Shown here: in pieces, positions 41,154 through 51,268 of the stretch
Position numbering within the stretch: the stretch's first letter is position 1
Layout of the letters: each line of letters opens with the position of its first letter
Origin: Haematococcus lacustris
Taxonomy: Eukaryota > Chlorophyta > Chlorophyceae > Chlamydomonadales > Haematococcaceae
Direction of reading: 5' to 3'
Assembly (NCBI GenBank): GCA_030144725.1
Contig: JASKMD010000006.1
Span: forward strand, 8,713,256-8,777,255
DNA: 64,000 bases
Translations under genes and position numbers: made by a program
Notes under the pieces: model-generated
Told to the model about the DNA's origin: nothing
The model's database searches: none
What the model saw: only the letters and a program-made list of their open reading frames with translations

Positions 41154-44100
41154 GTGCGCCAGGCCTGTGTTGGTGCCTGTGGGACTGTGCCAGTTAAGCA
41201 GGCATGTTTGCCAAGGGACAGTGCTGCAGACGACAGTGTGTTACACTTCTCGTTCTCTGGCAAGGTGAATGGTAGGGACTGCACCATGCTCTTTGATAGC
41301 GGTGCAGCAGCAAGTTTCATTAACTGTGCAGCTGTTGAGATGTACTCTCTGAGTAGCTACAGACTTCAGCAACCTAGGGAGTTCCAGGTTGCAAATGGCC
41401 AGCCTGTCATGTGCACACATGCATGCACTGTACAGCTGCAGGTCCAGTCTTTGAACTGCCAAGTAGACTTGTTAGTTATGCCAGAGATGTTCTCTGCTTT
41501 TGATGTGTTAATGGGTAGCGACTGGTTGCAGTCCAACGGTGCTTTGCTTGATTACCTGGCCCGTACAGTGACACTGCAGATGTCAGCTAACAAGACCGTG
41601 CTCAAGTGTGAGCCTGCAGCGCCAATTCTGGCCCCACACTGTGCCCATATACTGGCCAAGCATAGTCATGCTACAGTGTCAGCTAAGGTTGCCTACAAGT
41701 GGTTAAGAAAAGGAGGCCAATCTCTGGTCGCTCTGATATCTTCTCAACCCGTCAACCTTACCCCCCCTCCAGCAAATCTGCTATCCGTGCACCCTACCCC
41801 TTCTCCAGCAAATTTGTTGTCCAATGACCCTGTCCCTCACACTCAGTCAACAACCTCACCCCCTGACACACCTATCAATTACCCTACCAACATCCCCCAT
41901 GCTGTGGCAGCTCAGCTGACAAAGCTCATATCTGAGTTTGAGGACGTCTTCGCACCCTTCAACAAACTGCCCCCTCAACGTCCAGTGGGACATACCATCC
42001 CTCTCCAGCCTGGCTGTAAGCCACCAGCTCTGCCGTCTTATAAGATGAGCCAACCTGAGCTCCTGGAGATGAAGAAGCAGGTTGCTGCCTTCCTGGAACA
42101 GGGCATCATTGAGCCGTCATCCTCACCCTATGCTGCACCTGTCCTCTTTGTGAAAAAGAAGTCAGGTGAGTTGAGGATGTGCGTAGATTACCGCCAGCTC
42201 AATAAGATAACCCTAAGGGATCAATACCCACTGCCTAGAGTGGATGACCTGTTTGACAGGTTAGCTGGTTGCACGGTGTTCTCATCACTTGATCTACAGG
42301 CTGGTTATCACCAGATTAGGATCCCTGACGAGGATGTGCCCAAGACAGCTTTCAGGACACCTACTGGCTTGTACCAGTTTAAGGTGCTATGCTTTGGATT
42401 AACCAATGCACCTGCCACGTTTCAACGTGTTATGAATAATGCTTTTGCTGATGTCATTAATGACTGTGCACTGGTGTATATAGATGATATACTCATCATG
42501 TCCAAATCAGTTCCAGATCACTTCAATCATCTGAGGAGGGTCTTGGAGCTACTCAGGAAACATCAGTTCCAAGCCAAGCTGTCAAAATGTGAGTTTCTTA
42601 AAACTGCCCTGAAATTTCTGGGTCACATTGTCAGTGATCAGGGTATTGCTGTAGACCCTGATAAGGTGAAATCCATCACCTCTTGGCCATTGCCACGCAG
42701 TTTAACTGCCATGCAGCAATTTCTTGGTGCTGCCAATTTCGTGCGCAAATTTGTACACAATTTCAGTGCTCTTGCAGCACCACTCACTGACCTGACTGGC
42801 AAAGCAGGCACTGAGTTTAATTGGCATAAGTGGCCTGATGATAAATTGCAAGCTTTTGATGCTCTCAAACAGGCTATCTCTAAAGTACCTCTACTTAAAA
42901 TACCTGATATCACTAAGCCTTTCCAGGTTTACTGTGACGCCTCTCTGCAAGGTGTTGGAGCTGTGCTCATGCAAGAGGGTTATCCTCTAGCTTATTTAAG
43001 CAAAAAGCTGATTCCAGCTGAGAAAAATTACACCACTGGAGAGCAGGAATTACTTGCTATCATTACTGCGTGTAAAGAGTGGCGTTGCTACCTGGAGGGT
43101 GTCCCTTTCACTCTGTATACAGATCACAAGCCCTTGGTGGCTCTGAAAACACAGAAAGTCTTATCAAGACGACAAACCAGATGGTTAGAGTTCCTCTCAC
43201 GGTATAATTTTACCATAGAATACCTACCTGGTGATACTAACCCTGCTGACCCCCTGTCACGCATACCTGATGCTCCTGTCACAAACCCTGTCATGGTTAT
43301 GACCAGGAGCAGGAAGCGCCTTTTGGAGGGGGAGGAAGCTACTGTGCAGCAGCAGCAGCCAGTTGTGCAGCAGCCGCAGCAGGAGCCGCAGCCACAGTTG
43401 GTGCTGGAGCAGCCTCTGCCCCCACCCCCTGTGCCTTTGCACCCTCTGCATGCTGTCAATATGACAGAGCAGCTGCTGACAGCGTATGCAGCAGATGAGG
43501 CTTTTGCCAGCATGGTGGATCAATATGATCAGGATCAGCATGGGCTGTATCGCACCAGAGGAAGGAACCAAATAGTGGTCCCTAACTGCCCAGAACTCAA
43601 AACCAGAATATTGGTGGAGATGCATGATGCGCAGTTTGCAGGTCATGTGGGCATCACCAAAACACTGGAGCGTATCTCCAGGATGTTCTGGTGGCCCCGC
43701 ATGAGGTCTGAGGTACGCCATTATGTGGCGAACTGTGATGCTTGCCAGCGTAACAAATCTGTTAATACCAAACCTGGAGGCCTACTCACGCCTCTGGCCA
43801 TACCCTATGATAGATGGGAGTCTATTTCAATGGACCTAATTACTAAGCTACCTCCTGGTGAGCATGGCTTTGATGCCATTGCCGTGTTTGTAGACAGGCT
43901 ATCTAAAATGGTGCACTTTGTGCCTTGCCGTGAGTCTATGAATGCTGAGAGCTTTGCACGTCTCTTCATTGACAATGTGTTTAAACACCATGGAGTACCC
44001 AGAGAAATCATCTCTGATAGGGGCTCCCATTTTACTAATCATTTCTGGGCGTCAATTATGACCATTCTTGGTGTAAAGGAATGTAAGTCTAGTGCCTATC

Positions 44101-44876
44101 ATCCACAGTCTGATGGCCAGACTGAGAGGTACAATCGTACCCTAGAGGAAATGCTTCGCCATTATATCTCACCTGCTCAGTCTGACTGGCCCTTCTTCCT
44201 ATCTCTGGCTGAGTTTGCTGTCAACAATAGTTGGCAGGAGTCCATCCAGTCCACGCCCTTCTTGGTCAATACTGGCCAGTCACCTCTGACACCTGCCCTG
44301 CTGGAGCTGCCTGGTGAGGTGTACTGCCCCACTGCCAGGAGATTGTCTGAGTGGTGGCAGAGCAATGTCAAGCAGGCTCGCCACTTCATGGAACTGGCTC
44401 AGCGGCGGCAGGCCTATATGGCCAACAAGGGACGCAAGGAAGTGGAGTACCACACTGGTCTGTTGGTGCTTCTTAGCACTAAGAACCTCAGGATGAAGCC
44501 AGGTAAGGCTAAGAAGCTGCTTCCTCGATTCATAGGACCTTTCAAGGTGCTAGAGCATGTAGGTCCTGTTGCGGTTCGCCTAGACCTGCCACAAGCCATG
44601 GCACGCATGCACCCTGTGTTCCATGTGTCTCTTCTGAGACCCTACACCAGTGAGCATCCTCACTTGCCTCCTCCTGTGGAGTGGTTGGATGAGACGCCTC
44701 TGTATGAGGTGGAGAAGTTGCTTGCCCATCGAGGCGTGCGTGCTGGTAAAGCACGAGGCTACTTAGTCAAGTGGCAGGGTTATGATGACTCTTACAACAC
44801 ATGGGAGCCAAGGAATAACCTTGTGAACTGCCTGGAAGTGTTGACTGCATATAATGCAGTGCATGGTTTGTCCTAG
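41154..44876 (+). CDS. pol: Ty3-B pol: protease, RT, RNase H, integrase, chromodomain
   Basis: 1,240 residues from the first start-like codon (GTG); readthrough from gag is the more likely origin. Protease: LFDSGAAASFI with D48. RT: about 322-500, YIDD at 442-445. RNase H: D595, E632, D657. Integrase: zinc-binding H824, H831, C861, C864; core D894, D955, E991. Chromodomain: 1184-1236, YEVEKLL...YLVKWQGYDDSYNTWEP. All catalytic residues are present and the ORF is intact. A Gln/Pro-rich spacer (about 730-765) separates RNase H from integrase. The protease keeps the usual DSG, unlike family A. Pol looks functional although gag in the same copy is broken. Confidence 0.94.
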   Translation: MRQACVGACGTVPVKQACLPRDSAADDSVLHFSFSGKVNGRDCTMLFDSGAAASFINCAAVEMYSLSSYRLQQPREFQVANGQPVMCTHACTVQLQVQSLNCQVDLLVMPEMFSAFDVLMGSDWLQSNGALLDYLARTVTLQMSANKTVLKCEPAAPILAPHCAHILAKHSHATVSAKVAYKWLRKGGQSLVALISSQPVNLTPPPANLLSVHPTPSPANLLSNDPVPHTQSTTSPPDTPINYPTNIPHAVAAQLTKLISEFEDVFAPFNKLPPQRPVGHTIPLQPGCKPPALPSYKMSQPELLEMKKQVAAFLEQGIIEPSSSPYAAPVLFVKKKSGELRMCVDYRQLNKITLRDQYPLPRVDDLFDRLAGCTVFSSLDLQAGYHQIRIPDEDVPKTAFRTPTGLYQFKVLCFGLTNAPATFQRVMNNAFADVINDCALVYIDDILIMSKSVPDHFNHLRRVLELLRKHQFQAKLSKCEFLKTALKFLGHIVSDQGIAVDPDKVKSITSWPLPRSLTAMQQFLGAANFVRKFVHNFSALAAPLTDLTGKAGTEFNWHKWPDDKLQAFDALKQAISKVPLLKIPDITKPFQVYCDASLQGVGAVLMQEGYPLAYLSKKLIPAEKNYTTGEQELLAIITACKEWRCYLEGVPFTLYTDHKPLVALKTQKVLSRRQTRWLEFLSRYNFTIEYLPGDTNPADPLSRIPDAPVTNPVMVMTRSRKRLLEGEEATVQQQQPVVQQPQQEPQPQLVLEQPLPPPPVPLHPLHAVNMTEQLLTAYAADEAFASMVDQYDQDQHGLYRTRGRNQIVVPNCPELKTRILVEMHDAQFAGHVGITKTLERISRMFWWPRMRSEVRHYVANCDACQRNKSVNTKPGGLLTPLAIPYDRWESISMDLITKLPPGEHGFDAIAVFVDRLSKMVHFVPCRESMNAESFARLFIDNVFKHHGVPREIISDRGSHFTNHFWASIMTILGVKECKSSAYHPQSDGQTERYNRTLEEMLRHYISPAQSDWPFFLSLAEFAVNNSWQESIQSTPFLVNTGQSPLTPALLELPGEVYCPTARRLSEWWQSNVKQARHFMELAQRRQAYMANKGRKEVEYHTGLLVLLSTKNLRMKPGKAKKLLPRFIGPFKVLEHVGPVAVRLDLPQAMARMHPVFHVSLLRPYTSEHPHLPPPVEWLDETPLYEVEKLLAHRGVRAGKARGYLVKWQGYDDSYNTWEPRNNLVNCLEVLTAYNAVHGLS

Positions 44877-44935
44877 CATCACTAATTAGTGTTGCGAGTC
44901 CTTGTGTTCTCACGAGGGCGGAACGTTTCCTCTTT

Positions 44936-44948
44936 GGAGGGGGAGGAA
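44936..44948 (+). promoter_or_regulatory. Polypurine tract of Ty3-B
   Basis: GGAGGGGGAGGAA directly before TGTAGCG of the 3' LTR; it shares GGGAGGAA with family A. Confidence 0.88.
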
Positions 44949-45156
44949 TGTAGCGAACGGCTCCTCGAAGCCTAGCTCGCCTCCGAGTACTTCTGTACTG
45001 CAGTGTGACATGGTGGGCGAAAGGGGCAGGTGGGCCTTCGCGCACACCTGCTTCAGAGGTTCGACTCCTCGGGGGAAACGTTCTAAACCCTGGCCGTGTC
45101 ACGCTGTGGGAACGAAGGTAGTTAACGGTTGTCAGCGTGGTGTCTTGCACGCTACA
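44949..45156 (+). repeat. 3' LTR of Ty3-B
   Basis: 208 bp, matching 39039-39246 apart from GGGGGAAACG versus GGGGAAAACG after the B-box-like motif. It is followed by target duplication GCGAG. Confidence 0.92.
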
Positions 45157-46402
45157 GCGAGGGAGCAGGGGGCCCAGCAGTCCCTCCTAGCCAGCGCGGT
45201 TCTCGACAGGACTACGGCGACCGCTCCTCCTTTTACTTCTACCATCGCGACCAGCCCGCGCACACCCCCACCCTCATCTCCTCTCTCCAGCTCCCTACCC
45301 AGCCAGGGCAGCCAGCAGACCTCACCACGCCGGCCGGGGTGAAGGCTGCGTGCAGGGCTTTCCAGGAGCACTACTCAGCCGCCAAGCCCACCAGAGTCTA
45401 CGCAACCAAGCCGGTGGACACAGCTGCGCGCGCCACGCTGCTGGGCAGCCTTACATCCCACCTCACCCCCACCCAGGCAAGGGCTGCCAAAGGCCCCGAT
45501 GGCAGCCCTTTGCTGTCAGAGGAGGAGCTGGGCCGGGCTCTGCAGGGCTGCGCGCACAGCAAGGCCCCGGGGCTAGATGGGCTGCCCATGGAGGTCTACG
45601 ACCGGCTGTGGGTGGAGCTGGGGCGGCCGCTGCGGGCCATGTTGCGAGAGGCCCTGGAAGACACCACTGACCCTGCCCCGCTGGTTGAGTTTCTGACCGG
45701 CATCATCACCCTCGTGCCCAAGGCTGGCAAGCCGAGGGACCAGGTGGCCGGCTACCGCCCCATCACGCTCCTCAACTGCGACGTGCGCCTGGTGGCCAGG
45801 GCAGTGGAGGACCGGCTGCAGCTGCCCTTGGACCTGCTGGTTTCCCCCTCTTAGTCCGCCTTCATCCTCGGCAGGGACATCAGCGACAACGTGCAGTTCC
45901 ACCTAGACCTGCTCGAGTACCTGACAACGTGTCTTGAGGCTTGCTCCAGGACACAATGGAGGCCATGGGGCTCTGCCAGGAGGGGCATGTGCGCTGGGCT
46001 CAGCTGCTGCACCGGGGTGCCACGAGCCAGGTGCTGGTCAACGGCCACCTCACCGACAGTCCCTGGCAGCCTCTGACCCACAGCCTGCTGGCAGACCCCT
46101 CCCGCGGCCTCAGCATGTGGGTCATCACCGACCCCACCGCCCCTCCCTCGCGAGGCATCAGCCCGTGGCTGCAAGCTCATGTGGCCGCCCTGGCTGAGCT
46201 CAAGCTGTCCCGTGCCGTGCCCCCCGCTAGCCAATGCTTCTTCTCGGTGATGGCGGAGCAGGCTCGAGGGCAGGAGCAAGGAGGGGCCAGCGGGGTTGGC
46301 AGGGGAGGGGGGCGGGCAAGGGGCAGGGCGGGGGCAGGGGGAGAGGGCGTGGAGGAGGTGGAGGGCATAGAGGAGCAGGGGGCGGGGCTGTTGGGGGCTT
46401 AG
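45157..46402 (+). pseudogene. LINE unit p0, 5' part displaced by Ty3-B
   Basis: Linker, RT fingers ending at TAG 45852-45854, then the C-terminal tail 45941-46402. Private variants: ACAGGACTACGG, CCAGGAGCAC and CCGCCAAGCCC. The 3' untranslated region runs to the A6 at 46789-46794. Confidence 0.8.
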
Positions 46403-46810
46403 TGCGCGCCTTTGGGGGGGTGGGCTAGGCCTTGGGGGGCCTTGGGGTGTTTGGGTGTCAAGGTATCGGGGACTTAGGTGGTCTTGAGTTGAGTAGGTTC
46501 CAGGTCGGGGGCAAGGCTTAGGCTAGTGTGGGTCGTTGCGTGGGAGAGTCTGGGGAGGAGGTTTAGGGCTAGGGTGTAGAGCGAGGGTGTGGGGAGTGTT
46601 TGGACGTTGTTCGGGACGGGGTTGACCTTTGCTGGGGGAGTCTTGACCGCTGTGTTGGGGTGAGGGGTATACGTGGGTGGGGTTTTTCGGTGTGTATGTG
46701 TTGTGTGTGGGGATGAACCTTGTTCGATGTAGTCTTCTTTCTCATCTTTTCTTTCCCCTTTTCTTCTTCTTCTTGTAATGCTCTTCCTAAAAAAGAGATA
46801 GCGGGGTCTG

Positions 46811-48631
46811 GTGGAGACGTGGCGCCATCTGCACCCCTCCAAGAGAGACCTTACTCACTTCAGCAAGCGTGGGCAGAGGGGTGCGCGCCTAGACCGGTGG
46901 TATATCTCAGAGGAGCTGGTGCAGTGGCAGATGGACAGCGCCAACCAGGGGGTGCTGCCTGTGCCCACCGACCACCGACCTGTGTCTGTGGCAGTGTGCC
47001 CCCCCGACCTGCCTCTCACCGTCCCCGCTCCCTGGCAGCTGCACCCCGCCCACCTTGACAACCCTGACATGCTGGACTGCCTCAAGGACATCCTACAGGC
47101 GGAGGCCCAACACCACGGCACTAGGCTGCGAGTCAGCTGGGGCTGCCTAGGGATGGTCACAGGGCCAGGTGGGCCCGCCTCAAGCAGGGCCTGGCCATGC
47201 GTGCCCAGCACTTCCTGCGAGCCCAGCGCCGCGCGCAGCGTGACCTGCAGTAGCGTAGGGAGAAGGCGGCGGCAGTGGCCAGGGTTCACCTTGTGCGGCA
47301 GCTGCTACGGATTGAGCGAGGGGGGAAGGCTGAGGTGCAGGCAACGCAGCACCTGGGAGAGGCCGCAGCCCTGGTTGGGGTGGGGGCGAGGGAGCAGGGG
47401 GCCCAGCAGTCCCTCCTAGCCAGCGCGGTTCTCGACAGTACTACGGCGACCGCTCCTCCTTTTACTTCTACCATCGCGACCAGCCCGCGCACACCCCCAC
47501 CCTCATCTCCTCTCTCCAGCTCCCTACCCAGCCAGGGCAGCCAGCAGACCTCACCACGCCGGCCGGGGTGAAGGCTGCGTGCAGGGCTTTCCAGCAGCAC
47601 TACTCAGCCGCCGAGCCCACCAGAGTCTACGCAACCAAGCCGGTGGACACAGCTGCGCGCGCCACGCTGCTGGGCAGCCTTACATCCCACCTCACCCCCA
47701 CCCAGGCAAGGGCTGCCAAAGGCCCCGATGGCAGCCCTTTGCTGTCAGAGGAGGAGCTGGGCCGGGCTCTGCAGGGCTGCGCGCACAGCAAGGCCCCGGG
47801 GCTAGATGGGCTGCCCATGGAGGTCTACGACCGGCTGTGGGTGGAGCTGGGGCGGCCGCTGCGGGCCATGTTGCGAGAGGCCCTGGAAGACACCACTGAC
47901 CCTGCCCCGCTGGCTGAGTTTCTGACCGGCATCATCACCCTCGTGCCCAAGGCTGGCAAGCCGAGGGACCAGGTGGCCGGCTACCGCCCCATCACGCTCC
48001 TCAACTGCGACGTGCGCCTGGTGGCCAGGGCAGTGGAGGACCGGCTGCAGCTGCCCTTGGACCTGCTGGTTTCCCCCTCTTAGTCCGCCTTCATCCTCGG
48101 CAGGGACATCAGCGACAACGTGCAGTTCCACCTAGACCTGCTCGAGTACCTGACAACGTGTCTTGAGGCTTGCTCCAGGACACAATGGAGGCCATGGGGC
48201 TCTGCCAGGAGGGGCATGTGCGCTGGGCTCAGCTGCTGCACCGGGGTGCCACGAGCCAGGTGCTGGTCAACGGCCACCTCACCGACAGTCCCTGGCAGCC
48301 TCTGACCCACAGCCTGCTGGCAGACCCCTCCCGCGGCCTCAGCATGTGGGTCATCACCGACCCCACCGCCCCTCCCTCGCGAGGCATCAGCCCGTGGCTG
48401 CAAGCTCATGTGGCCGCCCTGGCTGAGCTCAAGCTGTCCCGTGCCGTGCCCCCCGCTAGCCAATGCTTCTTCTCGGTGATGGCGGAGCAGGCTCGAGGGC
48501 AGGAGCAAGGAGGGGCCAGCGGGGTTGGCAGGGGAGGGGGGCGGGCAAGGGGCAGGGCGGGGGCAGGGGGAGAGGGCGTGGAGGAGGTGGAGGGCATAGA
48601 GGAGCAGGGGGCGGGGCTGTTGGGGGCTTAG
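46811..48631 (+). pseudogene. LINE unit p1: endonuclease, RT and C-terminal remnants (reference unit)
   Basis: Endonuclease end 46811-47150 (VETWRHLHPSKRD, ARLDRWYIS, PTDHRPV; this copy has QRGARL). The linker has a TAG near 47251 and frame changes. RT fingers: 47568-48083 (APGLDGLPMEVYDRLW, AGKPRDQVAGYRPITLLN), closed by TAG at 48081-48083, followed by SAFILGRDISDN in frame. Then a deletion removes the palm block with the catalytic Asp. The remaining thumb-side frame has QVLVNGHLTDSPWQP and a Gly/Arg tail to 48631. The 3' untranslated region (48632-49017) is GT-rich and ends TGTAATGCTCTTCCT plus A6. It cannot make an active reverse transcriptase. Confidence 0.85.
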
Positions 48632-49039
48632 TGCGCGCCTTTGGGGGGGTGGGCTAGGCCTTGGGGGGCCTTGGGGTGTTTGGGTGTCAAGGTATCGGGG
48701 ACTTAGGTGGTCTTGAGTTGAGTAGGTTCCAGGTCGGGGGCAAGGCTTAGGCTAGTGTGGGTCGTTGCGTGGGAGAGTCTGGGGAGGAGGTTTAGGGCTA
48801 GGGTGTAGAGCGAGGGTGTGGGGAGTGTTTGGACGTTGTTCGGGACGGGGTTGACCTTTGCTGGGGGAGTCTTGACCGCTGTGTTGGGGTGAGGGGTATA
48901 CGTGGGTGGGGTTTTTCGGTGTGTATGTGTTGTGTGTGGGGATGAACCTTGTTCGATGTAGTCTTCTTTCTCATCTTTTCTTTCCCCTTTTCTTCTTCTT
49001 CTTGTAATGCTCTTCCTAAAAAAGAGATAGCGGGGTCTG

Positions 49040-50860
49040 GTGGAGACGTGGCGCCATCTGCACCCCTCCAAGAGAGACCTTACTCACTTCAGCAAGCGTG
49101 GGCAGACGGGTGCGCGCCTAGACCGGTGGTATATCTCAGAGGAGCTGGTGCAGTGGCAGATGGACAGCGCCAACCAGGGGGTGCTGCCTGTGCCCACCGA
49201 CCACCGACCTGTGTCTGTGGCAGTGTGCCCCCCCGACCTGCCTCTCACCGTCCCCGCTCCCTGGCAGCTGCACCCCGCCCACCTTGACAACCCTGACATG
49301 CTGGACTGCCTCAAGGACATCCTACAGGCGGAGGCCCAACACCACGGCACTAGGCTGCGAGTCAGCTGGGGCTGCCTAGGGATGGTCACAGGGCCAGGTG
49401 GGCCCGCCTCAAGCAGGGCCTGGCCATGCGTGCCCAGCACTTCCTGCGAGCCCAACGCCGCGCGCAGCGTGACCTGCAGTAGCGTAGGGAGAAGGCGGCG
49501 GCAGTGGCCAGGGTTCACCTTGTGCGGCAGCTGCTACGGATTGAGCGAGGGGGGAAGGCTGAGGTGCAGGCAACGCAGCACCTGGGAGAGGCCGCAGCCC
49601 TGGTTGGGGTGGGGGCGAGGGAGCAGGGGGCCCAGCAGTCCCTCCTAGCCAGCGCGGTTCTCGACAGTACTACGGCGACCGCTCCTCCTTTTACTTCTAC
49701 CATCGCGACCAGCCCGCGCACACCTCCACCCTCATCTCCTCTCTCCAGCTCCCTACCCAGCCAGGGCAGCCAGCAGACCTCACCACGCCGGCCGGGGTGA
49801 AGGCTGCGTGCAGGGCTTTCCAGCAGCACTACTCAGCCGCCGAGCCCACCAGAGTCTACGCAACCAAGCCGGTGGACACAGCTGCGCGCGCCACGCTGCT
49901 GGGTAGCCTTACATCCCACCTCACCCCCACCCAGGCAAGGGCTGCCAAAGGCCCCGATGGCAGCCCTATGCTGTCAGAGGAGGAGCTGGGCCGGGCTCTG
50001 CAGGGCTGCGCGCACAGCAAGGCCCCGGGGCTAGATGGGCTGCCCATGGAGGTCTACGACTGGCTGTGGGTGGAGCTGGGGCGGCCGCTGCGGGCCATGT
50101 TGCGAGAGGCCCTGGAAGACACCACTGACCCTGCCCCGCTGGCTGAGTTTCTGACCGGCATCGTCACCCTCGTGCCCAAGGCTGGCAAGCCGAGGGACCA
50201 GGTGGCCGGCTACCGCCCCATCACGCTCCTCAACTGCGACGTGCGCCTGGTGGCCAGGGCAGTGGAGGACCGGCTGCAGCTGCCCTTGGACCTGCTGGTT
50301 TCCCCCTCTTAGTCCGCCTTCATCCTGGGCAGGGACATCAGCGACAACGTGCAGTTCCACCTAGACCTGCTCGAGTACCTGACAACGTGTCTTGAGGCTT
50401 GCTCCAGGACACAATGGAGGCCATGGGGCTCTGCCAGGAGGGGCATGTGCGCTGGGCTCAGCTGCTGCACCGGGGTGCCACGAGCCAGGTGCTGGTCAAC
50501 GGCCACCTCACCGACAGTCCCTGGCAGCCTCTGACCCACAGCCTGCTGGCAGACCCCTCCCGCGGCCTCAGCATGTGGGTCATCACCGACCCCACCGCCC
50601 CTCCCTCGCGAGGCATCAGCCCGTGGCTGCAAGCTCATGTGGCCGCCCTGGCTGAGCTCAAGCTGTCCCGTGCCGTGCCCCCCGCTAGCCAATGCTTCTT
50701 CTCGGTGATGGCGGAGCAGGCTCGAGGGCAGGAGCAAGGAGGGGCCAGCGGGGTTGGCAGGGGAGGGGGGCGGGCAAGGGGCAGGGCGGGGGCAGGGGGA
50801 GAGGGCGTGGAGGAGGTGGAGGGCATAGAGGAGCAGGGGGCGGGGCTGTTGGGGGCTTAG
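49040..50860 (+). pseudogene. LINE unit p2
   Basis: The same layout as p1: endonuclease end 49040-49379, RT fingers 49797-50312 with terminal TAG, C-terminal tail 50399-50860. It shares CGACTGGCTG (VYDWLW), ATCGTCACC and ACACCTCCACC with p3 and p4, separating this trio from p0, p1 and p5. Confidence 0.83.
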
Positions 50861-51268
50861 TGCGCGCCTTTGGGGGGGTGGGCTAGGCCTTGGGGGGCCT
50901 TGGGGTGTTTGGGTGTCAAGGTATCGGGGACTTAGGTGGTCTTGAGTTGAGTAGGTTCCAGGTCGGGGGCAAGGCTTAGGCTAGTGTGGGTCGTTGCGTG
51001 GGAGAGTCTGGGGAGGAGGTTTAGGGCTAGGGTGTAGAGCGAGGGTGTGGGGAGTGTTTGGACGTTGTTCGGGACGGGGTTGACCTTTGCTGGGGGAGTC
51101 TTGACCGCTGTGTTGGGGTGAGGGGTATACGTGGGTGGGGTTTTTCGGTGTGTATGTGTTGTGTGTGGGGATGAACCTTGTTCGATGTAGTCTTCTTTCT
51201 CATCTTTTCTTTCCCCTTTTCTTCTTCTTCTTGTAATGCTCTTCCTAAAAAAGAGATAGCGGGGTCTG

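Larger units (their letters stand above)
39039..45156 (+). mobile_element. Ty3/gypsy chromovirus, family B (6,118 bp)
   Basis: 208-bp LTRs (39039-39246, 44949-45156) with TGTAGCG...CGCTACA ends, differing at about one base. It has a primer-binding site, gag (frame broken), pol and a polypurine tract. The target duplication is GCGAG (45157-45161); only GAG survives before the 5' LTR, next to the gap. The empty site is visible in LINE units (GGGGGCGAGGGAGC near 47385). It is related to family A but clearly distinct. Confidence 0.94.

Noticed and set aside
44902..45342. Plus-strand frame across the Ty3-B LTR into the LINE
   Set aside because: It joins LTR and LINE sequence by chance at the insertion point; no start or domain supports it.
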